Assembly: GCA_029378245.1 (NCBI GenBank)
Contig: JARKIF010000017.1
Coordinates: 992,001-1,056,000, forward strand
Reading direction: 5' to 3'
Source: Roridomyces roridus
Lineage: Eukaryota; Basidiomycota; Agaricomycetes; Agaricales; Mycenaceae
DNA: 64,000 bases
The stretch's first letter is position 1. Every line of letters starts with the position of its first letter. Below, in pieces: positions 54,401 through 64,000 of the stretch. The position numbers were made by a program, and so were the translations under genes. The notes below the pieces were generated by a model that made no database searches, was not told the origin of the DNA, and was given only the letters and a program-made list of their open reading frames with translations.

Positions 54401-55253
54401 AAGTTCTCCTGAGTCCTCCTGTGTCCTCCCTCTTGGCTCCCTCGTGCCCTCAAGACACCAGCTACCAGGAGGCTCAGTGGAAAGCGGATGATACTCGCGT
54501 CCGCTTGACTCCGCCGGAGCCGGAAGGACAGCGGCATACACGTACTGCTCCTCACTGGCATCTCTGACGACGCACGGGTCTGGACTCTGGCCCCGGAAAT
54601 CGTGCCGTTCGCATTAGAAGAAGACCTCGACGTCAACTCCTCTGAGAATATTCATGAGTATCCGATGGCCACCGCCTCTCCCAGAGCAGCGAAGTGAAGT
54701 GTAGGAGCGGCTCATGGACCATGGTCGTCATCTTCAAATCCGTGTCTACAGTCGTCCAAGTTTCAACACCACATGTTTCTTTCAGCAAGCGATCAGACGT
54801 CCTTCTCCTTGCCCGCCGGTGCGACGGAAGCACTCGAGCTCAAGGGACGACAATCGACCGACTAGTTTTCTCGCCCATCTCTCCATCGACAATCGCTCAT
54901 CCTCAGTCCTGTATCGTGTCGACGTATGCTACATCTTCTCAGCAGTTCCAGCCCGCAAGTACATAATTATGCTGCGAAAGGGATGTGGCTTCATATCTCC
55001 CTGTGCGATCAGTGGACTCAAAAGTACAAGGCACACGGCCCTGAATCTTCAAGGTCGACGAGGAGCGACGACGCGGATTCATGCACTCATACTTGAATCG
55101 TCAACTGGGTTTCCGGGTTCGGGTGCTCTCTCTAGGCTTACCTGAGGCCTATCCAACTCCCGGGCCTTTCTGTCTCCAGTGTGTGGGAATCACCTGCGAA
55201 ATCGGAATCACTCGATTTTGGGCATACAAAAGAAGTCTATTAATTCCCAAGGC
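51418..55253. other. 3.8-kb gene-poor stretch
   Basis: No supported gene. It includes a G/C low-complexity tract (51985-52120). Minus-strand frames at 52485-53663 have hydrophobic stretches and splice-like sites but no recognisable family. Confidence 0.3.
51985..52120. repeat. GGGCTTGG low-complexity tract
   Basis: Repeated GGGCTTGG/GGGCTC and their complement CCAAGCC(GGGCC) words. The two strands of the tract can pair internally. Confidence 0.6.
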
Positions 55254-55261
55254 CGGGAGAG

Positions 55262-55807
55262 TAGGGCTTCCGACCCGGCCGTTGACGGCGACGGCCGTCG
55301 CTCTGACGGCCATCATGGGAGGTCGGACGGGCCCCACCCGGCCGTCAGACCATGTTGTGAGGCCTCAAAACGGCCGGGTGGTACCCGTCAGACCCGTCAC
55401 GGCCGTCATGACGGGTCGGAGCGGTGACAGCCCGTGCCTCCAGCTAAATCGACCATCAGATTGATGTCAACGTGATGCCGGCAAGTCAAAATTACGGATT
55501 GGTACCCGGGAAGCCTCCAGAACCAGCCAGAACCGCAGTAGTGGGCCATGGGGAAGATTGCCGATGACCCATGTGTGCTACCCCTGGAGCATCAAGTGAT
55601 GATGGCAGCTCGGCATGGTTAGTTAGCCGAGGACCCGTCACCACCCGTCATGGCCCGTCGACGGCCGGGAACGGGTACCCCGTCAGCCAAGGAACCGGAC
55701 CCGGACCCGGCCGTCAAAATTGTGGCTTCAGAGGGCTGTACGGCCGGGCCGGCACCCGTCGTGACGGCTCGTTGACCCGTCATTTTGACGGTCGGGTCGG
55801 AGCCCTA
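55262..55807. mobile_element. hAT-type MITE, full length
   Basis: 546 bp. The left end reads TAGGGCTTCCGACCCGGCCG and the right end, reverse complemented, TAGGGCTCCGACCCGACCGT. It is flanked by the 8-bp direct repeat CGGGAGAG (55254-55261 and 55808-55815). An 8-bp duplication and TAGGG ends fit the hAT superfamily. The interior is filled with CGGCCGTC/GACGGGTC words in both orientations and has no gene. A 5'-truncated copy is at 1253-1710. Confidence 0.85.
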
Positions 55808-56006
55808 CGGGAGAGAGAACAGACTACTTATGTACGAGGTGGTAAATACGGCCTTCCAATACTTATGAGGGGCAGTGACAAAGCCCAAGTTGAATTCTCC
55901 CAACATGGACTGTGAAAACGGGTGATGGATTCCACGTTGCAGATTGAAGGGGTTGGATTGATTGCATTGTTACCGGAGGAAGGGAGAAGATGATCTACAA
56001 GCGAAG

Positions 56007-57424
56007 CTAAATGTGTGGAATATATGTAGCCCAGTTCACATCCATGTATGCTGAGGATGGGAGGGATCGGAGTTCAGCAAGGGGTAGTGCTATGAGGAAT
56101 AGACGCGCCAAAATATATAATGAGAGGAGAAAAAAAGTCCAATAACGCCAGAAGGTACCAAGGATTCTGTAGGTCCTTGCCCTGCCCCTGATCCTTCTGG
56201 AGCTGACGATTCGGAGATAAAGAAACCAGACAGGAGGAGTTGCCACGATGATCGCTGAGCAGACCCTCCACATCCATATCTCTACCGGTGTTGTGAAATT
56301 GGTGTTCCATGCTGCACAGTGAACCGCACCAAACATGGAACCGGTCAGCACCGGGAAAAGACCGGCGCTCATATCCGTTGGGGTGTCTCTGGGTAGGGAC
56401 CAGAAATCGGGAACTGATGCAGCACCAACTGGGTAGTGCCGCATTTCAATCCGAGTCGAGTTCAACTCGGAATCCTCGAAATTCAGGTTTCTCGACTCGG
56501 TCGAGTCATCCTCGAAACTCAGGTTTGTTGTCTCGATCGAGGATGGAAGGAATTCCTGGACATCGAGGTTCCCGAATATTGTCGACAGAAAGTCAGCTAA
56601 CCTGGAACCGTGAGTCGACAGCGGCAGGGTGGTTGGCAAATTTAGTTGAGATCCAGGTCCTGAGGCCGGTGCAACAGTGTCCCTAGCAGACGCAAGCGTG
56701 ATCTGTTGTTTAACCTCAAGAGGTTTGTTCCACCAAAGGAGCCAAATGAAGATATTCATCAGGACAAATGCCATGGTGGCAAGCTCCAGTTGGGTGACCA
56801 CAAGGTGTTGGTGCACGCGCGCTAGGCACTGTGTGGTAAACCACAGCCCTTGAGCAAGTGCAACACCTTTGGACAGTGCATCCCCCTTGCTCTTGTCCAT
56901 GATGTCCGCCAGCTTGATGTTACTGATGGCGCTCAGCACCCCAGGTTCCGCGAGGTCCTTGTCTGAACAGAGAACACGTCCTGTGGAATCGACAAATCCA
57001 CCCATGGCAAAGAAAAACCCATGTGTCTTCGAGAGCCCGAACACTGCGGGGTACAATTGAATCAGCTACGAAGGGATTACTCAGAAGACTTTGTTCACAT
57101 ACCCATCGATAGCTTCCGCGACGCAAAGAACTGCCTGGCAGCAAATCCCACCATAATCTCCGGTGCAATGAGTCCAATGAGCATCATCTTCAGCCTCCGC
57201 AAGAACAATGTCCAGGCGCTCTGGTTTGGCGCAGGAACATTCGGGTGAACAGATACCCAGGTGCAAGCAAAGATTGTTGCAACGCAGCCCCAAATGACGC
57301 TGAACAATGTGCGGCAGTTGTTGATATCGTTGCAACTGTCGTCGGTGCGCAGTTCCAGAGCACGTGGAACCGGGGCGGCCCAATTCTGGAAAAGAACATG
57401 GACGAGAACGAGGAGGAGGAGCAT
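56007..57424 (-). CDS. Conserved fungal multi-pass membrane protein
   Basis: 452 residues in two exons (57103-57424 and 56007-57043, joined in frame at SM/VFGLSKTHG). The start at 57422-57424 has a good context (CCACCATG) and a signal-peptide-like MLLLLVLVHVLFQNWAAPVP. The conserved core reads CRTLFSVIWGCVATIFACTW, VSVHPNVPAP, LFLRRLKMMLIGLIAPEIMV, GFAARQFFASRKLS, LSKTHGFFFAMGGFV, DIMDKSKGDALSKGVALAQG, LWFTTQCLARVHQHL, and FVLMNIFIWLLWWNKPLEVK. A charged loop and three more helices follow. I know this pattern from many agaricomycete proteins labelled only integral membrane protein; no function is established. The gene looks intact. Confidence 0.85.
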
Positions 57425-58405
57425 GGTGGGAGGTGGAGGGGGAAAACTGGGCGGCGTGGGTTAAATGAAGGATACTTAGGCTGTGCACTGCTGTACGCGT
57501 GTTCTAAACGAAACCTTCGGCTGTGCATATGTAAGATATGAGAGATGTCTTCGCACGCATGTCAATCGGGGGACAATAAAAGACGCGTGCGCACACCGGG
57601 ACCAAGACTGCCCCCAGTTTTTCAAGTAAATTATTCTAAACAACAGGCAAGATGAAGGGACTAAGGGGGGAAACGGAGGGAGGAACGCAGCGAATGAGGA
57701 AGGGCCGGGCATCTCGCAAAGTGGGTGGCTTCGAACGTTCGAACATGAGCTGTGCATTGCTGTATTTTCCCTTTTGGACGCAGAACCCTCAATTTGCACA
57801 ACCCTCTTCACACGAATACCGAGTTGATGAGACATGTACAAATCGGATAATACACACTTGGATGGACAGGCGGAAAATCGAACCTGAGGCCTGCCACCGC
57901 CGCGCCAGCAGAACGTCGATCGGTTGCCCGCGGAATACTTGCAAAGTCCGAGCCGCAGATTCTCATTTGGCCACAGCGTTGACGACCGCTGTTACAGCAA
58001 CAACCACCAGCACGCGCCGCCGTCTGCCTGAAGTGCGCGCCGTAATGAAAGCGGCTCCGCAGTCAACTCGGCGCGCTATCGGTCCCGGCCTCGAGAGCGC
58101 ACCGATTCAGAGAAATCGTGGCCACATCAGCGTAAGACGCACACGGAAAGAGGGCCACGTACTGGTGTTCTCCGATAGCTAGATGTCAACGACAGCGTCT
58201 AGGCCGGCTTGCCGGGTGATCGGATCAGACGCAGAACGGCGTGGGTGACGCGGCCGGGTACGACGAGAAGGTCGACGAGCTCGAGAACGTCGAGAGGAGA
58301 CGAGTCGAGCACAACGAGACGAGTTGAGTCTCGGCGGATAGGCGAGTCGGGTTGTGTCCGTGAGGGAAGAGAACGTAACCCATAAGCCCAAGTAGCGCTG
58401 GAGAT
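57425..58405. other. Intergenic, no gene recognised
   Basis: One long plus-strand frame (57652-58182) without recognisable domain. Confidence 0.35.
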
Positions 58406-58607
58406 TAGACGAGGTAGAATCTACCGTACATGAGATTCTACCCAAGTATAAATACTAATTCCCTCAGGAGCGTCCTCCTGTATGATCGGTCCCTGACCCT
58501 TAATTACCCCTACGCGGCTCCTCTCTTAATAGAGTTAGGTGGAGCGTCCCCTGTAACCCTATAGGTTACCCCTCCTTGGCATGATCACTGGATCATGCCG
58601 AGAATGT

Positions 58608-58815
58608 TGTGTGACTGTGTTTAAACCCCTCGTCGGGTTCTAACACGGCGCGTCAGGTCCTGTCCTAGCAACCCTTCCCGCGCTGGACAAGTACTGTTGT
58701 CCTATCGTTCGTGTGTGACTGTGTTTGAACCCCTCGTCGGGTTCTAACACGGCGCGTCGGATCCCGTCCTAGCAACCCTTCCCGCGCTGGACAAGTACTG
58801 TTGTCCTATCGTTCG
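58608..58815 (+). repeat. 104-bp tandem duplication in the left arm
   Basis: Two units starting TGTGTGACTGTGTTT at 58608 and 58712, with a few substitutions. The right arm has a single unit. Confidence 0.85.
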
Positions 58816-58925
58816 AGTGACAGCGTTGTCCTCCTTACTCGGGCGGGCGACATCCCTCTCGAGAGACCTGTCGTGCGTAGACCGAATGTACGTTTGTTGA
58901 TAACAACGGATCTCTTGATCCGTAA

Positions 58926-58962
58926 CTGATGGCGGTGATGGCGGTGATGGCGGTGATGGCGC
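58926..58962 (+). repeat. 9-bp microsatellite GATGGCGGT
   Basis: GATGGCGGT repeated three times and a partial fourth unit; absent from the matching place in the right arm. Confidence 0.85.
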
Positions 58963-60819
58963 ATCAGCGGATCAGTCGGCAAGCGCTGGTTTCATGACAC
59001 TAGAGCCCATCGAGCTGGTCCCGCAGCTCCCGCATGGACATCTCCGGTCAATTTCCCCATCCCAGCCCCACGACCCCGAACCTTAGGCGATAATTATTGC
59101 GCGCCAGAAGCTACACTGGTGGCGTATACTGACATGAGGCACATTTAGGAGCCTTTCGAATGGACCGCGTCCATCACTTATCATTGATCAAGCCGTAAGA
59201 AATGATGTTACGAGTACTTATGTAATGAGCGTAGTGAAATGGAATGAGTAATCGGTTCTTTCAAATTCTGCACCCCATCAATTGAAAGCGGCTCTCGATC
59301 GCATAAGGTTGATCTCTGCCTTTGTTTATATTTATATATCTGATATATCACTGATCATTGTGATCAATGAACTGTCACATTCCATCAATGTTCGTGATGT
59401 CACGGTCAGGCTGCCCGACCGTGACAGGTCACGTTGTGACTGTCCCAATCTCCGACCCATTCTCCTCGACCGCCGCTCACATCGCCACATCTCCGATTTT
59501 GCCCTCTACCAGTGGGCATCCTCATCATGTACACAACTTTTCTGTCGCACACAAAATGGCATTGCTCACGCCCTTTCTGGAGCCCGTCTCGGGCAAGAAG
59601 TCTCCCAACTGTCGGGACTGGACGTGCAACATTACCACGGGCTCCTCCCTACCAACACGCTGTGCGCTCTTTCCTGAAGACTATTGGGGGGGCACGCGTC
59701 TTGTTCTTTGAATACAAATTGCACACTGTCAACCTGACAAATTTAGGACAGGGCTCCCTGTGCCTATGAATCAAGCTGCCGCATTCCTCGGCACCCTTAT
59801 CAACGACATCCTCATTGCATCCTCACGGGATCGAAAATCCACGCCCCTCTGAGGAGGGTGTTCTAGGCAATAGTACACCTGCTTCTTCAGTCTGAATACA
59901 TCTCAGAGATCCAGGGTCTCTGGTTAACTTAAAATGAGCTGATTGCAAATAACAGGTAAATCACAGATATCATATGTAATATCTGAAATGAGACCTCACC
60001 TTGGGGGAACAAAACTCGAGTCCAGCTACTAGGAGTGTGCTTGCAAAATCTCAGGTCATTTCTGCAGAAATAGAATGCTCTAGAGAGAAAGGAAAAACTG
60101 ACTGATGGCAGCTGTCAAAATCGCTGATTGTAGCCACAAAAAGGAAACAGCACAGCTGCCCTCATCAAAAGTCTGAATCCATATAAAAAGTTGTCAGGAT
60201 TCTGGCCTGACTGAATTTTAAAGAACGAGAACTTAGCAAGTAAGTTATCGTAACCGATTGATGCGTGTTTTTAATGAAAGATACGGAGGGTGTTGTGAAA
60301 ATGTGCTGGCAGACGGGTGGTGACAGTTGTCCAGCAGTGTCATGAAACCAGCGCTTGCCGACTGATCCGATGATCCGATGAGTCCCGGATCACTGATCCG
60401 TTATCATCAACAAATGTACGTTCGGTCCACGCACGACAATCATCCTACGAGGAATGATGTCGCCCGCCCGAATATGGAGGAGACGCTTCTTAGGAAGCTA
60501 TTCCTCGGAACGAAGGCAACAAGTAAGTACACGCCTGGCGCGAGGAGGGGTTCTGAGTACAGAACCCGATGCGCCGTGTCAGAACCCGACGAGGGGTCTC
60601 AACACATGTCAACGGGACTCTCGGCATGATGGGAGTGATCGCGCCAAGGAGGGGCTACCCATAGGGTCACAGGAGAGGCTCCACTGTACTCTATTGAGAC
60701 AGGAGGAGACCAGGGGGAATTAAGGGTCAGGGACCGATCGTACAGGAGAACGCTCCTGAGGGATTTAGTATTTATACCTAGGTAGAATCTCATGTACTGT
60801 AGATTCTACCTCGTCTACT

Positions 60820-61043
60820 TACTATTACGACCATTTATTCACTGGGTGTCACCCGTCACCGCAAAAGTTCACTGGATAAGAAGTTCACCGAGCGGCCATC
60901 AGATCAAATTGCCATATATGGTCTGATTATATCAGTTGGATCACGCATGCCGTCAATAATTGACAGGAAATCACAGTTTTCCGAGCTGCCGAGCCCCAAA
61001 TTTCGGTCGTCACCCGTCACCTGAACAAATGGTCGTAATAGTA
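60820..61043. mobile_element. 224-bp MITE with 22-bp terminal repeats
   Basis: The left end reads TACTATTACGACCATTTATT and the right end, reverse complemented, TACTATTACGACCATTTGTT; 21 of 22 bases agree. The outer TA may be the target duplication, which would make it Stowaway/mariner-like. GTCACCCGTCACC lies just inside both ends, in the same orientation. It sits directly against the right end of 58406-60817. Confidence 0.7.
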
Positions 61044-61202
61044 CAGTATTATGTTTTGAAAATCTGTGTAATTGGTATTCTCAAATCCCTTTTGTGACTT
61101 GATCACCGTTCACAAAACGAAAGGACGGACCATCCTGAAAAAGCCAAGCAAGCTCAATTGAGTCTCTCCTAGTCTCTTGTAAACAGACGCTATAACACAT
61201 GT

Positions 61203-62223
61203 CACTCATTCTTCGTTGTGTTATACCCATTCGCAAAAGCGATGGTCGCTACCACAATCTGGCATTCAGGATCTTCATCAAGGGCACGCAAAGTTTCCTG
61301 ATTCTCCTCAGCCATTCGAAGCGAATGGTACGTTTTCAGTCGGCGGAGTCTATGAGGCCCGGGCGGTAGACAACTCCAGAGATAAAGGAAGACACGGTTG
61401 TTATCATCGATGGTTCGAGTGTGCACCACGGTCTTGCGGAGACCGTTGAGATATGGAAGGAGTTAAGGGAAAATGGAGCCGCCAACGCCGTTCTCCAGCG
61501 GCTGCATGATGAATTGAGTATTTGGACGCTCGTTAGACTCACGGTACTCGTAGCAGTCGGCTGCAAGCATCCCTAGACCGGTGATGACAGATCGAGTTGC
61601 AGGACCAGGCTGCAGCGTGGCACTGAGTCCGAACACGGATATCGAGGAGGGCAATCGGCCACGATTCATCGGTCCAATGTGCTTAAACCCGGGGCGAAAG
61701 GAGATGCCCCAATCGTCCATGAGATGGGCTTCGTCAGTGCAGGAGTAGAGGATCTTGGTGCGGTACGTCGGGGAAGCGGAGATTTGTCGCCAGGACTTGT
61801 CGCGGAAGTGTTCGGGATCGACGAATACAACGTTCCAAGTCTTGCACTCGGCAATTTGCTGTACGAGATTACGACGTGCTTCGGTGACGGTTTCGTGGCA
61901 GTAGGAGAGCGCAGGGACATCGAGCTTCTCCATCTCCAGGACCTGCACGAGTCCATAAGTGTCTCAGTAGGAGATGGAAGATTGGGGTACAGGCTCGGAT
62001 TCCGAGCAACCTCACGGAGGACGATGATGGGGACAGAGAATAGGGCTGACTTTCCGCCTCCGGTATGCATACAGCAAATGAAATCCTCTCCTTCCAGCAC
62101 GCGCGTAACGAGTTGTAACTGAGCTGGATACAGGCCATTCGGCCATTGAGGTATGAGCTTCCGGACGATTTGAGTGATGGTGTCTTGGCCCTGAGGGTCG
62201 CGCCACCGACAGCCGGCGGGCAT
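61203..62223 (-). pseudogene. RecQ-type DEAH-box helicase pseudogene
   Basis: Fragment of an SF2 helicase of the RecQ-like kind abundant in mushroom genomes. From the ATG at 62221-62223: MPAGCRWRDPQGQDTITQIV, Q-motif-like WPNGLYPAQLQLVTRVLEGE, Walker A MHTGGGKSALFSVP, then a frameshift near 61960 that moves the reading to LVQVLEMEKLDVPALSYCHE. Motif II appears as TDEAHLMDDWGISFRPGFKH and motif III as FGLSATLQPG. Next come NERPNTQFIMQPLENG, an in-frame TAA at 61463-61465 where the family continues (LLPYLNGLRKTVVHTRTIDD), and the start of the second RecA lobe up to ATIAFANGYN. The rest of the protein is absent. Clearly non-functional. Confidence 0.8.
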
Positions 62224-62766
62224 GGGGCGGCAGGGCGACGTGGAAGACGCGGGCAGGAAGGAAAGAGGGCGCGGGGTGTATTGACAGGATGTGGGAATCA
62301 AATTGAAAGTCCGCACTTTACGGCATCACGAGGCGGCCTATCAATGCCTCGCGATCAGCTAAACACTAAATCTCTCCGGAGTCCGATAGTACGATAAGTA
62401 CTGTCGATATCCATGTCGGTCAGCGCTTGTATCGCCTCGGCCTAATTGTCTCCATGTTTCCCCAGGACCCCGGCGGTAACGGCCCGACTGCTACTCTGGG
62501 GCAATGGGGTATGCGGATTAACCCGCGGGTTTGACCCGGGTAAGTAACCCGTGCGGGTTGGCAGTGTGTTGTAAGCGGCAAGAGTGATGCCGTATCAATG
62601 ACGTGTCGGATCGTCACGAGTGTGACGTTGCTGCTTGGCTACCACCACCATCCCTGGGCTTCCGCAATGCGGGCAGCGCACGGCGATCATTAATGGGCTG
62701 TTTATTGTACATTATTTGTCGCTTCCTGTCTTCTGCCACATCGACGCCTGCAGGCTCACCAAGCAA
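62224..62766. other. Intergenic
   Basis: Contains a small palindromic patch of CCCGCGGGTTTGACCCGGGT type at 62520-62560. Nothing else is recognised. Confidence 0.4.
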
Positions 62767-63440
62767 ATGTCTAGCACACCCAGCAAGCCCATGGATAGTG
62801 TTCTTCCCATCGATTTGGAGCAACAAATCTTCGAATTGGCTGCGTACACCGACCCTCTGTTGGTCCCGACTCTGATGCTCGTCGTGTGGCGTGTAAAGCA
62901 ATGGTCAGCCTCGTGAATCTTTGACCGATCCCAATGCTGATGCCACTTGTATCCAGGGTCGAACCTCTTCGCTATCGGATTGTCATCTACGTGTGGCCCG
63001 ATCTTGCAGCAACAGGCCTGAACGGCCACAGATCGTATCCACTTCTGAAAGACCTGCATCCGAATCAATTCCAGGGCAGAGTCAATCGCATCCTCTCAAC
63101 ACATCTTAGCATATTGAAAACCTCCACGAGGCACCTGTGTCTCAACCAGACACCTCACAGAGACCTTCTACACGCTGCTTCCAGTGTCGAGGATCTCGGG
63201 CTCGTTCCGGATTTCTTCCACTCCTCGCTTCCAGAGTTGCTCGGTGCACTCACCCTGAAGCGTCTCCATTGCACTCCCGCGACTCTTTTCTGCGACCAAT
63301 GGCAAAAGGCGAGCAGAACCCACTTCGCACATCCACTATTTTCCAACATCACCCATCTGCAAATAGGATGGAAACCAGCGAAACCCAGCGAGCGAGTACG
63401 GCCTGACTCTTCCTGTGCAGATTGCGTTGCCGGCGCTTGA
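62767..63440 (+). CDS. F-box-like protein, probably 3'-truncated
   Basis: Agaricomycete F-box-like protein. Exon 1 (62767-62903) encodes MSSTPSKPMDSVLPIDLEQQ then IFELAAYTDPLLVPTLMLVVWRVKQW; exon 2 starts at 62957 and continues in frame VEPLRYRIVIYVWPDL. The body has leucine-patterned repeats (LLGALTLKRLHCTPATLF, SNITHLQIGWKPAKP). The frame ends at 63440, about 210 residues in all, against more than 300 for relatives. From about 63410 the opposite strand is coding for the next gene, so the 3' part seems to have been lost at a rearrangement joint. Confidence 0.65.
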
Positions 63441-64000
63441 GGAGTTGGAGCCCGGAAAAGTCTGTGCTGAGATCGGCGGGGTCGGCGGTTGCGATGAGGG
63501 TCTGTCAATTTCCGTCAAGTGGATGCAAGATGTAATAGGGTGAAGGGCACATACCGCCTCGCCCATGAAATTCCGCGGTTTTATGCTGGTGAGTTTTTGT
63601 GGGGAGGGCCAGTAGAGGATTCCCGGGGCCTATGTAGCGCATAGTCAGCCCTATCCAGCACAAGTTTCAGGATGGCACGCCGCACGCACGATGCTAAAAG
63701 CCGTATACCCTTCCCCTCTACAACGAATCACATCCTCGATAACATCGTGGTCCTCTGGCATGGTGAGCATGCGGGCTTTTTCGAGGTATTCGATTCCCTT
63801 GTCCGTGCGGTCCATGCGGATGCGCGAGAGGCCGAGATTGAAGAGGACTTCAGAGGCGAAGACACGGAAGGGGAGGCCGAGAGGCTCATAGTTTCTGTAT
63901 ATCACGACGTTTGTTGAGCGGAGAGCGAAGGCTTGGAGTCGGAGGGACGAACATCTCCTCGTTGCCGCGTAAAGAACCCCACGCGCGTTTGAAATCTCGA
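63349..64000 (-). CDS. NoxR/p67phox-like NADPH oxidase regulator (partial)
   Basis: TPR-domain part of a fungal p67phox homologue, the cytosolic activator of NADPH oxidase (with Rac and BemA/Cdc24 in ascomycetes). The gene enters from the right edge: FKRAWGSLRGNEE, an intron whose acceptor lies near 63908, INYEPLGLPFRVFASEVLFN then LGLSRIRMDRTDKGIEYLEK and EDHDVIEDVIRCRGEGYTAF, intron, APGILYWPSPQKLTSIKPRN then FMGEA, intron, and TLIATADPADLSTDFSGLQL. The order RGN-x-x-I-x-Y, FR-F-EVLFN-GLS, HDVI-x-x-x-I-x-RGEGYT-FSI and G-L-P is the NoxR TPR signature. After FSGLQLLKRRQ the frame becomes unlike the family and stops at 63349-63351, so PB1/SH3-like parts are missing here. Possibly truncated by the rearrangement that joined the F-box gene. 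Confidence 0.72.

Larger units (their letters stand above)
58406..60817. mobile_element. Element with ~500-600-bp inverted ends
   Basis: The left arm (58406 to about 59003) and right arm (about 60337-60817, reverse complemented) align throughout. Both start TAGACGAGGTAGAATCTAC, both have a TATAAATACTAA box, GATCGGTCCCTGACCC, GGGCGGGCGACATC and ATTTGTTGAT-type stretches, and both end CGCTGGTTTCATGACAC. Divergence is moderate. The left arm is longer because of a 104-bp tandem duplication. The middle ~1.3 kb has no intact gene. It could be a foldback/MULE-type element or two LTR-retrotransposon ends in opposite orientation; no target duplication was found. Confidence 0.6.

Overview
The window is nuclear DNA of a filamentous basidiomycete, most likely an agaricomycete. 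Genes carry many short GT-AG introns, and the families present are typical of mushroom-forming fungi: a STE3-type pheromone receptor, BTB/POZ and F-box-like orphan families, cytochrome P450s, an MFS sugar transporter and a NoxR/p67phox-like subunit. Most of the sequence, however, is accessory: nested transposons, MITEs, a large inverted duplication, minisatellites and decaying gene copies. I cannot name the species.

Layout. 1-7.2 kb: 3' end of a STE3-like receptor (+), a truncated MITE, an MFS hexose transporter (-) and a BTB gene (-). 7.7-16.8 kb: a P450 gene (-) cut in its last coding exon by a 4,659-bp DIRS/Ngaro-like retrotransposon (+). Removing 8191-12849 exactly restores the P450 reading frame. 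A second, decayed P450 3' end lies upstream, followed by a single-pass membrane protein gene. 18.7-26.7 kb: an AT-rich MITE-like element whose right terminal repeat was hit by a 7.1-kb Plavaka/CMC-like DNA transposon. That transposon has 7-bp target duplications and three genes: transposase, a coiled-coil protein, and a divergently transcribed Pro/Thr-rich protein. 28.6-31.9 kb: one intact F-box-like gene and two decayed tandem copies. 33.3-36.2 kb: a P450 broken just after its haem cysteine, then a conserved fungal hypothetical gene.

36.5-49.7 kb: two 1,790-bp, nearly identical inverted copies of a block rich in GTGGGCATGCCCAC palindromes bracket 9.6 kb of gene-poor DNA. That interval holds a candidate 3.4-kb TIR element and a 94-bp, almost perfect foldback MITE with 9-bp target duplications. 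50.2-57.4 kb: a nuclear-looking coiled-coil gene, a hAT-type MITE (8-bp TSD), and a conserved fungal multi-pass membrane protein gene. 58.4-62.2 kb: an element with ~500-600-bp inverted ends, a small TA-type MITE and a RecQ-type helicase pseudogene. 62.8-64 kb: an F-box-like gene colliding tail-to-tail with a NoxR-like gene that runs off the window.

The most interesting systems are the DIRS-like element (gag and pol in one frame separated by a single TAG; recombinase in the -1 frame) sitting cleanly inside a P450, and the multi-gene Plavaka-like transposon. All exon structures are read by eye from splice consensus and family conservation. No alignment or database search was run.
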